In this document: positions 12,653 to 23,214 of the stretch, in pieces
Position numbering within the stretch: the stretch's first letter is position 1
Layout of the letters: each line of letters starts with the position of its first letter
Assembly (NCBI GenBank): GCA_001692895.1
Contig: KV748230.1
Span: 682,001-746,000, forward strand
Reading direction: 5' to 3'
Length of the DNA stretch: 64,000 nt
From: Cenococcum geophilum 1.58
Lineage: Eukaryota > Ascomycota > Dothideomycetes > Gloniales > Gloniaceae
Program-made: the position numbers and the translations under genes
Notes under the pieces: model-generated
What the model saw: only the letters and a program-made list of their open reading frames with translations
Told to the model about the DNA's origin: nothing
Databases searched by the model: none

Positions 12653-12845
12653 TGTCACGGAACGGGGGCAACGGCTACAAAGCGTATGTATTCAAGGAGT
12701 CTACAAGACGTTGCGCGATCGATCGTAAGGGTCGAGGGCGTAAGGAGGTGATATACCCTCGCGTAGCTGACATAAGCTGTACGCGAGGTGTATGCGAGAG
12801 CACGGGGTTCTCCTATGGAGGCCCCTGCGGTCGGGTTCCGTGACA
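12653..12845 (-). repeat. LTR of Gypsy-2 (5' LTR in element orientation)
   Basis: Same 193-bp sequence as at 6390-6582 and the less mutated of the two. The element interior begins to its left; on the minus strand the first bases after the LTR are TTACGTTGCGCC, the place of the primer-binding site. I do not recognise which tRNA it would match. Confidence 0.95.
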
Positions 12846-12850
12846 CTCCG

Positions 12851-14242
12851 TAATCCATCTCCCCGCCTTTTGGGACTCGCCTACTATAAAGTAATATAAT
12901 AGTATAGGAAAACCTAATTATAAAATTTAAAGTTTATTTTTAAGCGGCTATTAAAATATTACCTTATAGTTTTAGTTTTTAAAAAAATAGAGTATAGCGC
13001 CATGTCGGGTCTTCTATTTTGTAGTATAACAGAGCTACCTTATGTTTAACCATTCCGCAAAACAAAGGAATACAGAGAAATTCCTTCGAACAAGACGGAA
13101 CGCTTTTCGCACGATTGACGAGCTGTGAACACGGCATTTGCTCTTTGAAATACAATCTTTTCAAAGTCCTAATGATGTCCAGTGTCTGGTATCTTTACCT
13201 GTCGGAGTAGTGACCCGACTTATATTAAGAAGCTAAGACGAGCTCCAGCGAACGATACCACGAGCGTTCGTTCAATAGGGGGGGAGAGAGGAAGGCAGTC
13301 TCGTCCGCCGATTGAATTAAACCAGACGCGTACTCAGGTCTATGCAAACACGACTCAAACCTCGATCTAAATACCTCGATCTAAATACCTCGATCCTTAA
13401 CGCTTAAGAATACCACTCTTAATAACTTAATATTGTTTATACACCTCAATTGCAGGTACTGTTCACGATAAAGAGAAGCCGTGTCTGGTGTTAGACACCA
13501 CGACTTCGGCGGCGTTAAGCTGCTTACCCACAGCCCCAACCCCTCGTAGATTCGCCATTCCTTCTCTATTAATAGACGCCACGACGGACAGGAGGTGGAG
13601 ACCTCAAAATTACTACCAGGTGGAATACCAGGGTGGAGCCTGCAGATTGTAGATGGTACTTGTTGCATAGGATTCAATATATGGAAGAACTCCCGGGTTG
13701 TATACAGAGAGACGGCCTGTCGGGGCTTGGCTTTCGCCGGTCAGATCACGTAATTTTGAGAAAACACCGATCGCCGGCCACAGCCCACTTAGTTCCCATA
13801 AATAACTGTCCTATCACCTTTCCCTCACTCACTTTTTGCGAATGCCGAAGATATACGCCATTCCTTACAACCAGAATTGCCCCTATGCAAGAGGCTAGGT
13901 TCCTCAGCTTCGAGGCTTTACTCAGCCGAAAGTGCCTTTCTGACCATTATGTGCATTTAAGAACCGGAACACGGCTGACGGTCCTGCCCTGAAGAAAACC
14001 TAAATGAAATACTCTTGACATATAAGTATTATCATAGTATACATTAGAGCACTCTCCCCTCCTAAACCGCCACTTCCAACTTCATTGCAAAACTCGTTCT
14101 TATTTGTCATATCGCCTAACAGCAACGGCAGGTTGGCTCCTAATCTTGTCTAACTATTCGTTGCTATTCTCTTCCATTTTGTTCTCAGTAGCGCTGAAGG
14201 TTTATTTGTCTTAAAACCCTATTCTCATCGAAGGCCCTCGAC
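12851..14242. other. Boundary from RIPed DNA to gene island; no gene recognised
   Basis: AT-rich until about 13000, then normal composition with CpA/TpG restored. Several short open frames exist (for example 13633-13992 plus, 119 codons), but none shows a recognisable domain and they overlap on both strands. A short tandem of CCTCGATCTAAATA (two full units plus a partial third) lies at 13361-13396. The 14000-14240 part probably holds the promoter of the next gene: TATAAGTA near 14020 and a CT-rich run near 14050. Confidence 0.6.
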
Positions 14243-15721
14243 ATGGTCGGCCTCGGCACACACCCAATCCGGAAGCTGAAAGAGAAACCGAGCCTTAGCC
14301 GAGACAACCGTACATCGTTTGCGAATGAATATTGGAAGGGCATTCGTGTGAAGTTCGCCATTCAAGCAGCAGCTGGAGGCCTCGCTTTCATGCTACTCTT
14401 CCTCGCATGCCTATCATACCTCTACGGATCACTTTACAAATCACACGACAAATACCATAACCTACATGTCCTCGCAGTCGACTACGATAGTGGTGTCATA
14501 GGTCAGGCTTTGTCTATAGCATACGAGCAACTAAAAGGGCCTGGATTCCCCACACTTTACTTTCATCTGCCAGAGGACTTTCCAACACAGTCTGACGTTT
14601 ATCGCAGCGTACGCGACGGACATTATTGGGGCGCAATTTATTCAACCAAGGGTGCTTCCGCACGCCTAACGGCCGCTATACAAGATGGCCAGACGGCTAA
14701 CATGTACGATGCTAGCAACGCATTGCACTGGGTATGGAACCAGCAATATTACTCGACATTTGCACAGGGTGCCATTCAAGCCAATATGCAACAGCTCGTA
14801 GGAGCTGTTCGAGTAGCCTATACAAAATTAAACGGGACAGGTGCTTTTCCGTATGTTGCCCAATCAAGTCCTGCAGCTGTTCAAGCATTCCTCAACCCAA
14901 TTGCAGCCACTGTCCAGAATGTTAAGGCAAATCCACAAGGATCGATCGTCTTCTTCGGTACTGTCTCAATGGCTATGCCTGTTCTGCAGCAGTTTTTCTT
15001 CCTCCTTGCTCTCAACGGTGTCTGTCGTCAACATCAAATCTACAGCAAGATGACCATTCTCTCTAGCATAATGGTCCGTAGAATGTGTGGTCTCCTCTAC
15101 TCTTTGGGTGCCGCTTTGGTGCAGACAGTGTACTACTGGGCCTTTGGTGATGGTTGGGATGTCAATGCCACCCAATTCGTCCTGACATGGATGGCCCTTT
15201 GGTTACTTATGAATATCCACTTTCTCTTTCTGGATGCTATATCTGCAATCTCCCCTTTACCGGCCATGCCATTCGTAGTTCTCATTTGGGTGTTCCTGAA
15301 TATTTCAACCACCATCGGGCCGCTTGAGGTACAACCGGGCTTCTACCGCTGGGGTATTTGTTTGCCCGCTCATAACGCTTATTCTGTCCTTGTTACGATT
15401 TGGTCTGGCGGCGGAGATAATAGACTTTACCGTGCCCTACCTATCATGTTTTCTTGGTGGATTGTGGGAAATATGATCTCGATAGCTGCGCATTTACGTG
15501 CTTGTCACTTGGCCTTCAAATTTGATGACAACGAAGAGACGAAGAAGCATGACGAGTACTCAGTTACGTCATCTCAAGAAGACTTTAACAAAGAAAAGCA
15601 GAAACCTTCCGTCGGCGATGGTACCGCCGATTATGGGCTGACACGAGGGAAGAGCATAAAAGAAAGGGCTTTACAGCAAAGGCAGATTTACGGACCTTCC
15701 GTACCGCCACCTTTCGCGTAG
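14243..15721 (+). CDS. SNG1/DUF3533-like multispanning membrane protein
   Basis: Single-exon gene of 492 codons. The layout is typical of the fungal SNG1 (nitrosoguanidine-resistance) / DUF3533 family: a basic cytosolic N-terminus, one membrane helix (about residues 40-65), a large non-cytosolic domain (about 66-235, with LHVLAVDYDSG and WGAIYSTKGAS), then five helices packed between about 240 and 415, and a charged, Lys-rich cytosolic tail (about 420-492). In yeast this family is linked to drug tolerance and membrane-lipid asymmetry; the exact role here is unknown. The start is supported by an upstream CT-rich promoter and the family-typical basic N-terminus. The gene stands alone, intact and free of RIP, upstream of a decayed CoA ligase. 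Confidence 0.85.
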   Translation: MVGLGTHPIRKLKEKPSLSRDNRTSFANEYWKGIRVKFAIQAAAGGLAFMLLFLACLSYLYGSLYKSHDKYHNLHVLAVDYDSGVIGQALSIAYEQLKGPGFPTLYFHLPEDFPTQSDVYRSVRDGHYWGAIYSTKGASARLTAAIQDGQTANMYDASNALHWVWNQQYYSTFAQGAIQANMQQLVGAVRVAYTKLNGTGAFPYVAQSSPAAVQAFLNPIAATVQNVKANPQGSIVFFGTVSMAMPVLQQFFFLLALNGVCRQHQIYSKMTILSSIMVRRMCGLLYSLGAALVQTVYYWAFGDGWDVNATQFVLTWMALWLLMNIHFLFLDAISAISPLPAMPFVVLIWVFLNISTTIGPLEVQPGFYRWGICLPAHNAYSVLVTIWSGGGDNRLYRALPIMFSWWIVGNMISIAAHLRACHLAFKFDDNEETKKHDEYSVTSSQEDFNKEKQKPSVGDGTADYGLTRGKSIKERALQQRQIYGPSVPPPFA

Positions 15722-16064
15722 CGATTACGATCTTATCATATGCGATTGTTAGATATCCGACAACGCCAAATCTCTAACCTGTAAAATAATATATATGTTA
15801 GCATCTACATATTCCCTCTCTTGTTTAGATTTTTTGACTGGCGCGTTTATGATTTTCGCAATAACCCCGCCACCCATGCCCCACGCTCAATCTTTCCACT
15901 GTTCCCCTCAGTGTGTAGTACTGTAAGCATTCTGACAACCAAATGTCGACTGGATCTAAGGTTACACGCGCAATGTTGTTTTATTCTCACCATTCATACT
16001 CTCTGCTGCAGTTCTGACTACGCATTCGACTACGAATTGTTGTTCATTAAAGCATTGCCCCATC
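15722..16064 (+). other. Intergenic: 3' end of SNG1-like gene and promoter of ligase relic
   Basis: Contains an AATAATATATAT stretch near 15785 that could serve as poly(A) signal for the SNG1-like gene. The rest shows nothing recognisable; open frames here lack domains. Confidence 0.5.
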
Positions 16065-17952
16065 ATGTCGAGAATATATCGTCACCCAATGAAGGTTGAT
16101 GTCTCCTAATATAGACCTTCTCACCTTACTTTTCAGTACGTCAGGCTCCTCAGTCAACTACTCCAGCCCCTCTATTAACCAAGCCACATCAGACTCCGAA
16201 CACTGCACAGCGCAAGAAGACACGCTTCTCCACCTCGAAGCCGCCAACTCGTCAAACGTAGTTACGAAATCCACCCTCCGGGCCCTTGCCGAGCACATCA
16301 CCCATGCTTTGCGCAGCCGCTTTGGCATCGGCCCCTCCGGCCCCAACAAGGATGTCGTGGTTGTCATGACGGGCGGGCAGCCGCTTTCTACGGTATCATT
16401 GCCGCAGATGGTGTTTTCTTCGCTGCGAGTCCTTCGTAGACGGCTGCAGAACTGGCGAAGTAGATCAGACAGGGGAAGAGTAAGCTGGTTATTTGCAGCC
16501 CGGATTTGCAACAGGTTGTCGTTGAGGCGGCACGGATGTGTGGAATAGGGCCCGACAGGGTCTTAGTGCTGCAGTTAAGTCTAAAGTGGGGCTGAATAGC
16601 GTGCAAGGTGGATTTGGAGCTCATTGTACACAAGGGGAGGAGCTGGCATGGGGAAGGATCACGGATCCGGAGGAATTGAAAACGAGCTTGATCGTGTTGC
16701 TTTATAGTTCCGGGACAACAGGTGTGCCAAAAGGTATAGGATTTCTCTAGCGGTTCGATTCATTTCCCACGAAGCAGGACGTGAAGCTAACATTAGCGCT
16801 AAGGCGTGATGCTCTCCCTAGTCTGCGAGTTATACATTCCGTCCGTACAAGGTCGCGAATGGGCTGCCCGTGAAATAGCGGCCGGCGGAACCTTGATCGA
16901 ATATCGAACTCTCGCCCATTTATCCGTCGCCCATATTGCTGGCGTATTTGCCTACCTCATTGCGCCCTTCTACTCCGCGGGCGCTGTCTACTGTATGCGC
17001 AAATTTGAGTGGAAATCCTTTCAACGCCACATGAAAGAGCTCGAAATAACAGCTTTATATACAGTCCCTTCGATATACCTCCGTATTGCAAAGCCACCTG
17101 ATGTCACTGGGCAGTTCGAGACCCTGGAGGTAGCGGTGACAGGCGCGGCACCCATGGATGCGGAACTGCAGATGGCAGTAAATGCGAAGCTGGGCAAGGG
17201 CAGAACGTATATTAGTCAGACATGGGGTTTGAGTGAGACGACAGGGGCAGTTACTGCAATGCTTCGAGGTGAAAGTAATGTTACCGGAAGCGTTAGCCTA
17301 ATTCTGCCGAATATGGATTTGAGAATTGTATTGGAACGTATGTGCTCTACGCTAACACTCGATAGTCTGCTATGCTGTTTTCTTATTTCAGCTAACGGCG
17401 TTTAGTGTGTCGAGCCTGGTGAGCCTGGTGAAGTTCTTGTTCGTGGACCGCTTGTTACCCAAGGCTATTATGACAATCCAACGGCGACGAAAGAATCATT
17501 CCACGACGATTGGTTTTGCACTGGAGACAGAGCTGTTGACCGAGGTGGAAAATTCTATATTGTGGACCGTAAGAATGTGAGGTTTTGGAGACCACGTTGA
17601 TGCAGTAGCTGTGGCTGACAGAATGCATTCAGGAACTCATTAAATATAAAGGTCTACAGACCGTACCTGCAAATCTTGAGAATACGAGTATACGCTTATT
17701 ACGCACCCCAAAATTCAAGAGGCTGCTGTTGTTGGAGTGCCAATACCTGGAGGTTCTGAGGTTCCTTGTGCATATATTGTAGCAGATCTGGCACATGTTA
17801 CCAAAGAAGAAATTCACGAGTATATTAGTAAAAGAATGGCACCTTACAAGCAGTTAAGAGGAGAGATTGTGTCCGAAGACGAGTTGCCAAAAAATGCAGT
17901 CGGCAAACTTTTGAGAAGAGAGTTAGGAGAACGCGCTAAAAAGGAATTGTAG
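16065..17952 (+). pseudogene. AMP-dependent CoA ligase (4-coumarate-CoA ligase-like) pseudogene
   Basis: All parts of an ANL-superfamily acyl/aryl-CoA ligase are present but broken. From a start near 16065 (MSRIYRHPM), one reads the N-terminal domain, the ATP-binding P-loop LLYSSGTTGVPKG (about 16690-16733), TGAAPMDAEL, a QTWGLSETTGA adenylation motif (about 17210-17250), FCTGD with VDRK (about 17515-17575) and the C-terminal LPKNAVGKLLRREL (about 17885-17925). Family-typical introns remain: 16734-16803 with branch GCTAAC, about 17340-17391, and about 17577-17628. Lesions are frameshifts near 16100, 16380, 16580 and 17690 plus a stop at about 17403. These are indels, not RIP, so the gene was lost by drift. 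It would have activated a carboxylic acid as its CoA thioester. Confidence 0.9.
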
Positions 17953-18164
17953 CAGGTGTCTGCGGAATTATGATTGAGGGATCTCGGTTGCTTTATGGAA
18001 CCAGACATTATAGCTAATAAGGTAATTATAGATCTTCAGCGTGGAAATTTCTTAGGCCTCAGGATGCATTACCAGCCGGATATATAATGAAGAGTCTCAT
18101 TTAGCAATTTCATTATTTATAATATAACTCCTAGAGTAATGAGCTTTGATCCAATGGCTACATT
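17953..18164. other. Short intergenic gap
   Basis: Convergent 3' ends of the ligase relic and the minus-strand SDR, AT-rich with TATAATATAA near 18118. No gene. Confidence 0.6.
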
Positions 18165-19130
18165 CTAGCTTTGAGTGACCATCCAAGCCTTAGCATACAC
18201 GTCCATCCGCGCCACCATGCCAATTCTCTTAGGCTCCCATCCCAAAAGAGTTTTCGCCCTTCCCGAGCTCGAGTTAATGGAGCAGTTCATCGCAATGGCG
18301 AATAGATCGTCTTTGGATCCCTTCAGCTCCACTTTGCCCTTGCAACCCATGGCCTTCGCCGCAGACTCCAAGATAATCTTCATGCTTTCCGTACTCGAGA
18401 CTAGATCAAAAACGGGATAGATCCCTGTGCCTGATATGAGGGGTAGCTTCTCAACAGCTGCGTGTAGGCCGGTGGCAACGTCTTCAACGTGGATAAGGCC
18501 AGGCATGCTATCCTCGTCTGCTGCAACGCCCACGACTTCTGCTCCGCTCTTCGCAGCTCGCAATAAAGGTGTGAACAGGGCTGTCCAGATCGCTCCTGCA
18601 CCTCCGTAAACTAGACCCGGCCTGACAACGACCGTATCCAGCACATCCGACGCCCCAAGGACTGCCTGCTCCAGCGCAGGCCTCCAAGCAACCAGCTGTG
18701 GTGGCTGTGTCGGTGAATGTTCAACGCCCACAGGCTGCAGATCCGACACCTCTCTGTGCGATGAGCCATGCACCCAAACACCGCTCGTGTAAACAAAACC
18801 CAGTTTAGGGGTTCTGATGCCGGCCTTCTTCGCTACTTCCAACCTCTCCTGCCCAACCTTCTTGAGGTCCTCCAGGATCTTGTAGCTCTCTGCATAAGCA
18901 CCAGCGGCATCTATAACCACGTCGATGTGCTCGGATGAGATAAGGGAGAGGTATTCGGCAGAGTTTGAAACATCTCCAACCACAGGAACGATCTCGAGCG
19001 AGGTGAGGAGGGCGGCCTTTTCAGAGTTGCGCGCAAGGCCATAGACGATGTAGCGGCCACTACGGAGAAGGGAGAGCGCAAGTGCACGGCCGATATAGCC
19101 AGTAGCACCAATAACTAGGACTTTAGACAT
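18165..19130 (-). CDS. NAD(P)-dependent epimerase/dehydratase-like protein (atypical extended SDR)
   Basis: Intact single-exon gene of 321 codons. The N-terminal Rossmann signature GATGYIG (residues 8-14) binds NAD(P). VYTSGVWVHG and VVRPGLVYGG are the usual beta-strand motifs of NAD-dependent epimerases and NmrA-like proteins. The classical catalytic YxxxK is not visible: where it would fall the protein reads AWRPALEQ, so either catalysis is altered or the protein acts as a redox sensor or scaffold. The start has an A at -3. The substrate is unknown. It faces the CoA-ligase relic, with 212 bp between stop codons. No RIP and no frameshift; likely functional. Confidence 0.85.
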   Translation of the reverse strand: MSKVLVIGATGYIGRALALSLLRSGRYIVYGLARNSEKAALLTSLEIVPVVGDVSNSAEYLSLISSEHIDVVIDAAGAYAESYKILEDLKKVGQERLEVAKKAGIRTPKLGFVYTSGVWVHGSSHREVSDLQPVGVEHSPTQPPQLVAWRPALEQAVLGASDVLDTVVVRPGLVYGGAGAIWTALFTPLLRAAKSGAEVVGVAADEDSMPGLIHVEDVATGLHAAVEKLPLISGTGIYPVFDLVSSTESMKIILESAAKAMGCKGKVELKGSKDDLFAIAMNCSINSSSGRAKTLLGWEPKRIGMVARMDVYAKAWMVTQS

Positions 19131-20000
19131 TGTAAATTGGTGTTGGGTGTTGGGTGGTTGCTTTGTTTGAAAGCGGTTCTGCTGACTATAAAGGAAGACT
19201 CTGGGTTATTCGAGGCGGCAGCGGGGTGTTTAATTAGTATTCGTACGGTTTGCAGGCCGTAAAGGTGGGAAATGTTGATGTACTGTAGTTTAATCAATGA
19301 TAATATCTTCTGGAAGTGTCAAAGTAGCTTTGAATGTTAGCTGTTGAAGTGCTTGGATGCATCTACCATGGACGCTGGCGCCATGTCTTTATATACTGTA
19401 GGGTCAGCCTCCATATCACCGTTATGGCCGGGGTAGCAGAGCGGGTAAAATGATGTAAAGAATGCAGAGATAGAGGTTGAGTAGACAGATTCGGGGTTTA
19501 GGTGTTGCAGTACGGAGGCAAGGCAGGGCCGACCGGATCTAACCACTAACATCCTTTTTAAGGCCGAAGTCAGCAAAGCCCCGAAACTCTCAACACCACC
19601 AAGATGCTGATTGGTCCGCTCGATGAAGATTGGGTCAAGACTAGATCAAGGCTTGATCATTTCCGTCGACTAAATCTACATCCTCGTCGCCAGAGTCACC
19701 ACGCTAGCTGCTTTGGCCCAATTTGGAAGTCAACACCATACGGAACATCGTCACTTCTGCAGTCGCTCTTGCATCGAAAGCCCTTAAGTCCGCTAAAATA
19801 CGGGCGCGTGCCACTCCTCTCTATCTTAACCAATCTCGGTCTTCCTATGCTATCCTCCAGTCATTGCCCCCACTCGTCTTTCCCGTCTGTCTCGATACTG
19901 GTCCTTGTGAGCTGCTTACGAAGTATGGACTGATGATGTGTTCATGACAAATCTTATTAAAGTAATCTACCATTTATGTGGCTTTCTATCATACCTATCG
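19131..20000. other. Upstream region with unassigned short frames
   Basis: Holds the promoter of the minus-strand SDR, a minus-strand open frame at 19337-19576 (79 codons, ending TVYKDMAPASMVDASKHFNS, no family recognised) and overlapping short plus-strand frames at 19604-19950. The 79-codon frame could be a 3' exon or a relic. I cannot support a gene. Confidence 0.4.
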
Positions 20001-20600
20001 TTACGCAACGCATACAACCGCGCCAATTCCAACAGCAATCAAGACCAACCTTCCCCGCCCCCAGGTTCTCCCCGCCGTGCTGGTAAGTCTTGACGTAGGA
20101 ATAGCATTGACAATTCCGGAGGAGACAGAACTCATTCACGCGACTGTCGTGGTAACTGCCGAGCTTGGAAGCGCAGTGCTCGTGCTCGTGCTGGCGGTGC
20201 TTGTTACCGTGCTCGACTTCTTTGTTCCCGACTGTGCGGCGCCTGGATTTGTTGAAGTCGGATTCGGCGTTAACACTGCATTCGAACCTAGTAACCAGCC
20301 AATGTTCGCTATAGCCGCCCGGCTGTCTCATACGGTCACGGAAACCCTGCCATTCGATCCGATTGGGATGGCGGTGATGGTGGAGTTGACGGTTTCTGGT
20401 GTGCCGTCGTTGCTCGATTCGTAGCTGATGCCATTCCAGGTTGTGCCGCTCAGCAAATCAGCGCCGTCAGCAGTAAGATAGGATAGGTGGAGATTCTGGT
20501 TAGAATAGTCCGGAAGAGATAGAGAGAATGTGAGACTGCCTTTCCCGGTGTCGGACGCGTTCGCTGGGAGCGCATAGGCGGCGTATGCTCGGAACCGTCA
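20001..20600 (-). pseudogene. Relic of a secreted or membrane-anchored Ser/Thr-rich protein
   Basis: One minus-strand frame reads from about 20600 to a TAA at 20001-20003, interrupted only by two TGA codons (near 20326 and 20144). The part before the first stop looks like an extracellular domain (YAALPANASDTGKGSL, LSYLTADGADLLSGTTWNG). The middle is a Ser/Thr/Ala-rich stalk, and the end is a single hydrophobic segment (LVLIAVGIGAVVCVA). That order resembles fungal type I surface proteins. Both stops are explicable as CGA-to-TGA changes. Upstream the frame breaks at another TGA near 20613, so the N-terminus is lost or lies in an upstream exon. I do not recognise the family. Confidence 0.5.
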
Positions 20601-20613
20601 GACCGCGGAACCT

Positions 20614-21142
20614 GCTCAGCGGACGCCATCCCCGGGCTACAGCACGTTCTGACATGGTCGCCTCGCAGTACGGAGGACGGCGCAAAATTGAATTTCCCCT
20701 TCAAATCCAGAACGGCCAACGACTGAGTAACCCGACACCAAACTACTTCAAAGACCTGTGATTGTGCTAAGTATGGCTCAAGAGGTATTTGATTCGAAGG
20801 TTTTGAGTGGGGCCATTCGCTTTCCTCTTGACCTTTCGACCAAATTTTCAACGCTAAAAGACATACTGACTGCAGAAACCTTGTCCTGTAAGCTGTGCTG
20901 GCAGCAAACCGCTTAAGGATTTGAGTTTAGGTTGAGCAGAGTGCTGTCAGATTGAGTTTGTCATTGGTGGTCTTATGCTGCGGCATGATGACATGATATT
21001 AGTCATTTTCTTCTCCTCTAAAGCGTCGACTGTGAGCCTGATGCTGTCAAAGCATTCAAAAGACCTCTTTTTTGGTCAATTTTGCTCAGACACTAGCAAT
21101 CATCAAAAGTGCCAGCATCGAGATCTGCAAATCTCTAACAGA
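20614..21142. other. No clear gene
   Basis: May contain the lost 5' part of the minus-strand relic (frames at 20450-20851 without a domain) and the promoter of the O-methyltransferase relic. Nothing else recognisable. Confidence 0.4.
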
Positions 21143-21925
21143 ATGAGTGACATTGTTGCAACAATAAAGCGCATCAATGCCAACTCCTTCACGAGCGAGG
21201 AGAGGAAGGAGTCAGCCATCGAGGCACGAGTTCTTCTATCCCGCATTGAATCACAATGGGATACTGCCTCACGCCTAATCTTGACCACTCCGACGCTGAT
21301 GGCATCTGAAGGTTGCAACTGACATAGGGCTCTTTCGGAAGTGGTTGCAGAAGAACGATGGCTGCGAAAGCTCTACGGGTGAGCTATCTGGCCTCGTCGA
21401 GTGTGATCCTGTGCTTTTCAAGCGTCTGATTTGGCACCTGGGAACTACCAACATATTGAGGGTCGACAAGAATGGTCTATACCAGATGGCGCCATTCACA
21501 ACCGGCCTCGTCAAGGAGGATCTCTCATCGATGGTCGACTACTTCATCCAGGTGGGCATACCGACATCTCTCCACCTATCAAAATTTCTCAAGGATATAA
21601 AGTACCAAAACCCGCCTGGAAATGAGAACGACTGCTTTAAGCACTACAGCAGTGGTCAGAGCATTTGGGAGTACCTCGCGGCAATCCAGCGGTTGCCGAG
21701 AACCTTGGTCGGTATACAAAGGCAACCGGGTGCAAGTGAGGAAACTTCTCTGAGATCTACCCCTGCAAAAGTCTCAGTTGTGGAAAAGATGAACCCTTGG
21801 TTGTTGATGTCGGCCGAAGTATTGGACACGACGTTCAAGCGTTCAAGGCCAGGTATCCAAGCACAACGGGACGACTGGTGCTTCAAGAAATCTGGTCATT
21901 CTTCTCGGCTATCATCTGGGGCTAA
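21143..21925 (+). pseudogene. Truncated fungal O-methyltransferase pseudogene
   Basis: N-terminal two thirds of a fungal SAM-dependent O-methyltransferase of the polyketide-tailoring type. From ATG 21143 one reads MSDIVATIKRINA, then a winged-helix region (DIGLFRKWLQ, VECDPVLFKRLI, LGTTNILRVD), FKHYSSGQSIWEYLAA and SAM motif I as DVGRSIGHD, where DVGG is usual. Lesions: a one-base shift at about 21313, another near 21680, a TGA near 21745, the Gly-to-Arg change in motif I, and loss of the C-terminal catalytic part at a TAA at 21923-21925. There is no RIP signature. Such enzymes methylate phenolic hydroxyls in secondary metabolism. The neighbouring GFA gene starts 72 bp further on. Confidence 0.85.
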
Positions 21926-21996
21926 GGCTCTAGGCAACCACGTGCTGGCTCCACATTCTTCACTTGCAAACTTTCATCCCTAAGTTATCCCTCACA

Positions 21997-22452
21997 ATGT
22001 CAGCACCCACTCCAGACAAAAAGACCTTTACAGGGTCGTGCCACTGCGGCTTTATCAAATACAAAGCAGCCCTTCCAGCCACCGACACACCTGCCGCCAC
22101 CCGCTGCAATTGCACTGTCTGCCTGAAGCAAGGTTTCACCGCACTACGACTCACGCCAGACGATTTCACGTTGATTTCACCCGCTTCTCTATCCGAGGTC
22201 AAGGACTATCAAATGAGATCCAAGGACGTCCATAAGTACTTCTGCGACAAGTGCGGGATCCACGTTATTGGGGCCGGGAAATACGAGTACGAGGGCGCTG
22301 TGCATGAGTTCTTCTCCTTGAATATTTTGACGCTCAATCAACCGCAGGAGGGGTTGGATTTGAGTAATTTCAAGATACAGTACTGGGACGGAAGGAACGA
22401 CAATTGGCGGGGCGGGATGAAGGATGTTCCATGGCCCGGTGGGTGTATTTGA
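21997..22452 (+). CDS. GFA-fold (CENP-V/GFA) zinc-binding protein
   Basis: Intact single-exon gene of 151 codons starting at the second in-frame ATG (context CACAATGTC). It has the full zinc signature of the glutathione-dependent formaldehyde-activating enzyme fold: CHCG at residues 15-18 followed by Y22, CNCTVC at 37-42, and FCDKCGIH at 82-89. The family binds structural and catalytic zinc ions. Only some members act on S-hydroxymethyl-glutathione, and most fungal paralogues, often near metabolite clusters, are uncharacterised. An 11-codon upstream extension is open but lies in the tail of the methyltransferase relic, so the shorter start is preferred. Confidence 0.9.
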   Translation: MSAPTPDKKTFTGSCHCGFIKYKAALPATDTPAATRCNCTVCLKQGFTALRLTPDDFTLISPASLSEVKDYQMRSKDVHKYFCDKCGIHVIGAGKYEYEGAVHEFFSLNILTLNQPQEGLDLSNFKIQYWDGRNDNWRGGMKDVPWPGGCI

Positions 22453-23214
22453 GTTGGATATATGAACAATGATCTGGTCTCTGGGCTGTGTCTGTTGCCA
22501 GAGGCGAGGCTCACTCGATACTTCCCAGAGATCATTAAGGCGTTCTTATATTGGACTACTTACTTCGAGTCCTCTCTCGCTTCCTCCCTTCTGCCGAAAC
22601 GGCAGTTAGTGACGTCATGTGAGGTTCTTTCCCCAGCCTTCGCCGTCTGACCTTTCTCATCAAGATATAATTATCCTCCTCCTCTTTACACACTCCACAT
22701 TCTCTAGATTTTGGTTCCTTAATTAATGTGGAATTCTACCCGTAATAGTGAAACGCTGGTGGTCCGTGTTTCCCTTTAAATTAACTAAAGATTGGCTCCT
22801 ATAATAAATCGAAATTCGCCAACCACGGCATTAGAATGTGAGATATAACTACTGTTTATAGGATTGCTTGGTATAATGGCTGAACCAAAAGGTAAGTATG
22901 GTGAGTAGGGCGGCACTTGCTCACACAATATCACGATAATTGGATACTTTGACTACGACGCTTATAGACCTGTTGTTTCTCTTTGTGGCAGCCTTCCCTG
23001 CTATCTTACTTGCTTAGGATCTAGGTAGGCCTTACCCTCTTCTAGATCCACTCCTGTCCTCTATATCAATCCTTAACCACTTATCTTACATTAAGGGTTT
23101 TAATGAGCCATAATGGTGCCTTAACAATATCCTCTTTGTTGACTTTTCAGATACCACTATATAAGAAATCTACTATTGTGCATCCGTCCTAAAAACGCAC
23201 CTAGTCTATGCTCA
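22453..23214. other. Intergenic, no gene seen
   Basis: CT-rich around 22660-22710 and AT-rich from 22720 to 22870. No domain, repeat or RNA gene recognised. Confidence 0.6.

Larger units (their letters stand above)
6390..12845 (-). mobile_element. Complete-length Ty3/gypsy LTR retrotransposon (Gypsy-2)
   Basis: A 6456-bp element bounded by 193-bp LTRs and by CTCCG target duplications at 6385-6389 and 12846-12850. Orientation is minus: a polypurine tract (minus-strand AGGAGGGGGGTAG, about 6583-6596) abuts the left LTR, and all pol domains read right to left. The interior carries many in-frame stops, so the element is dead or was moved in trans. The CTCCG duplication shows that 6389 and 12846 were once adjacent AT-rich DNA. 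Confidence 0.95.

Noticed and set aside
13633..13992. 119-codon plus-strand frame near the island edge
   Set aside because: No domain, overlaps minus-strand frames of similar quality, and no promoter or intron signals; left as intergenic.
19420..19460. tRNA-like run with GCAGAGCGGGTAAAATG
   Set aside because: Resembles a D-arm by chance; no matching acceptor stem, anticodon arm or T-loop (GTTCRANNC) follows.
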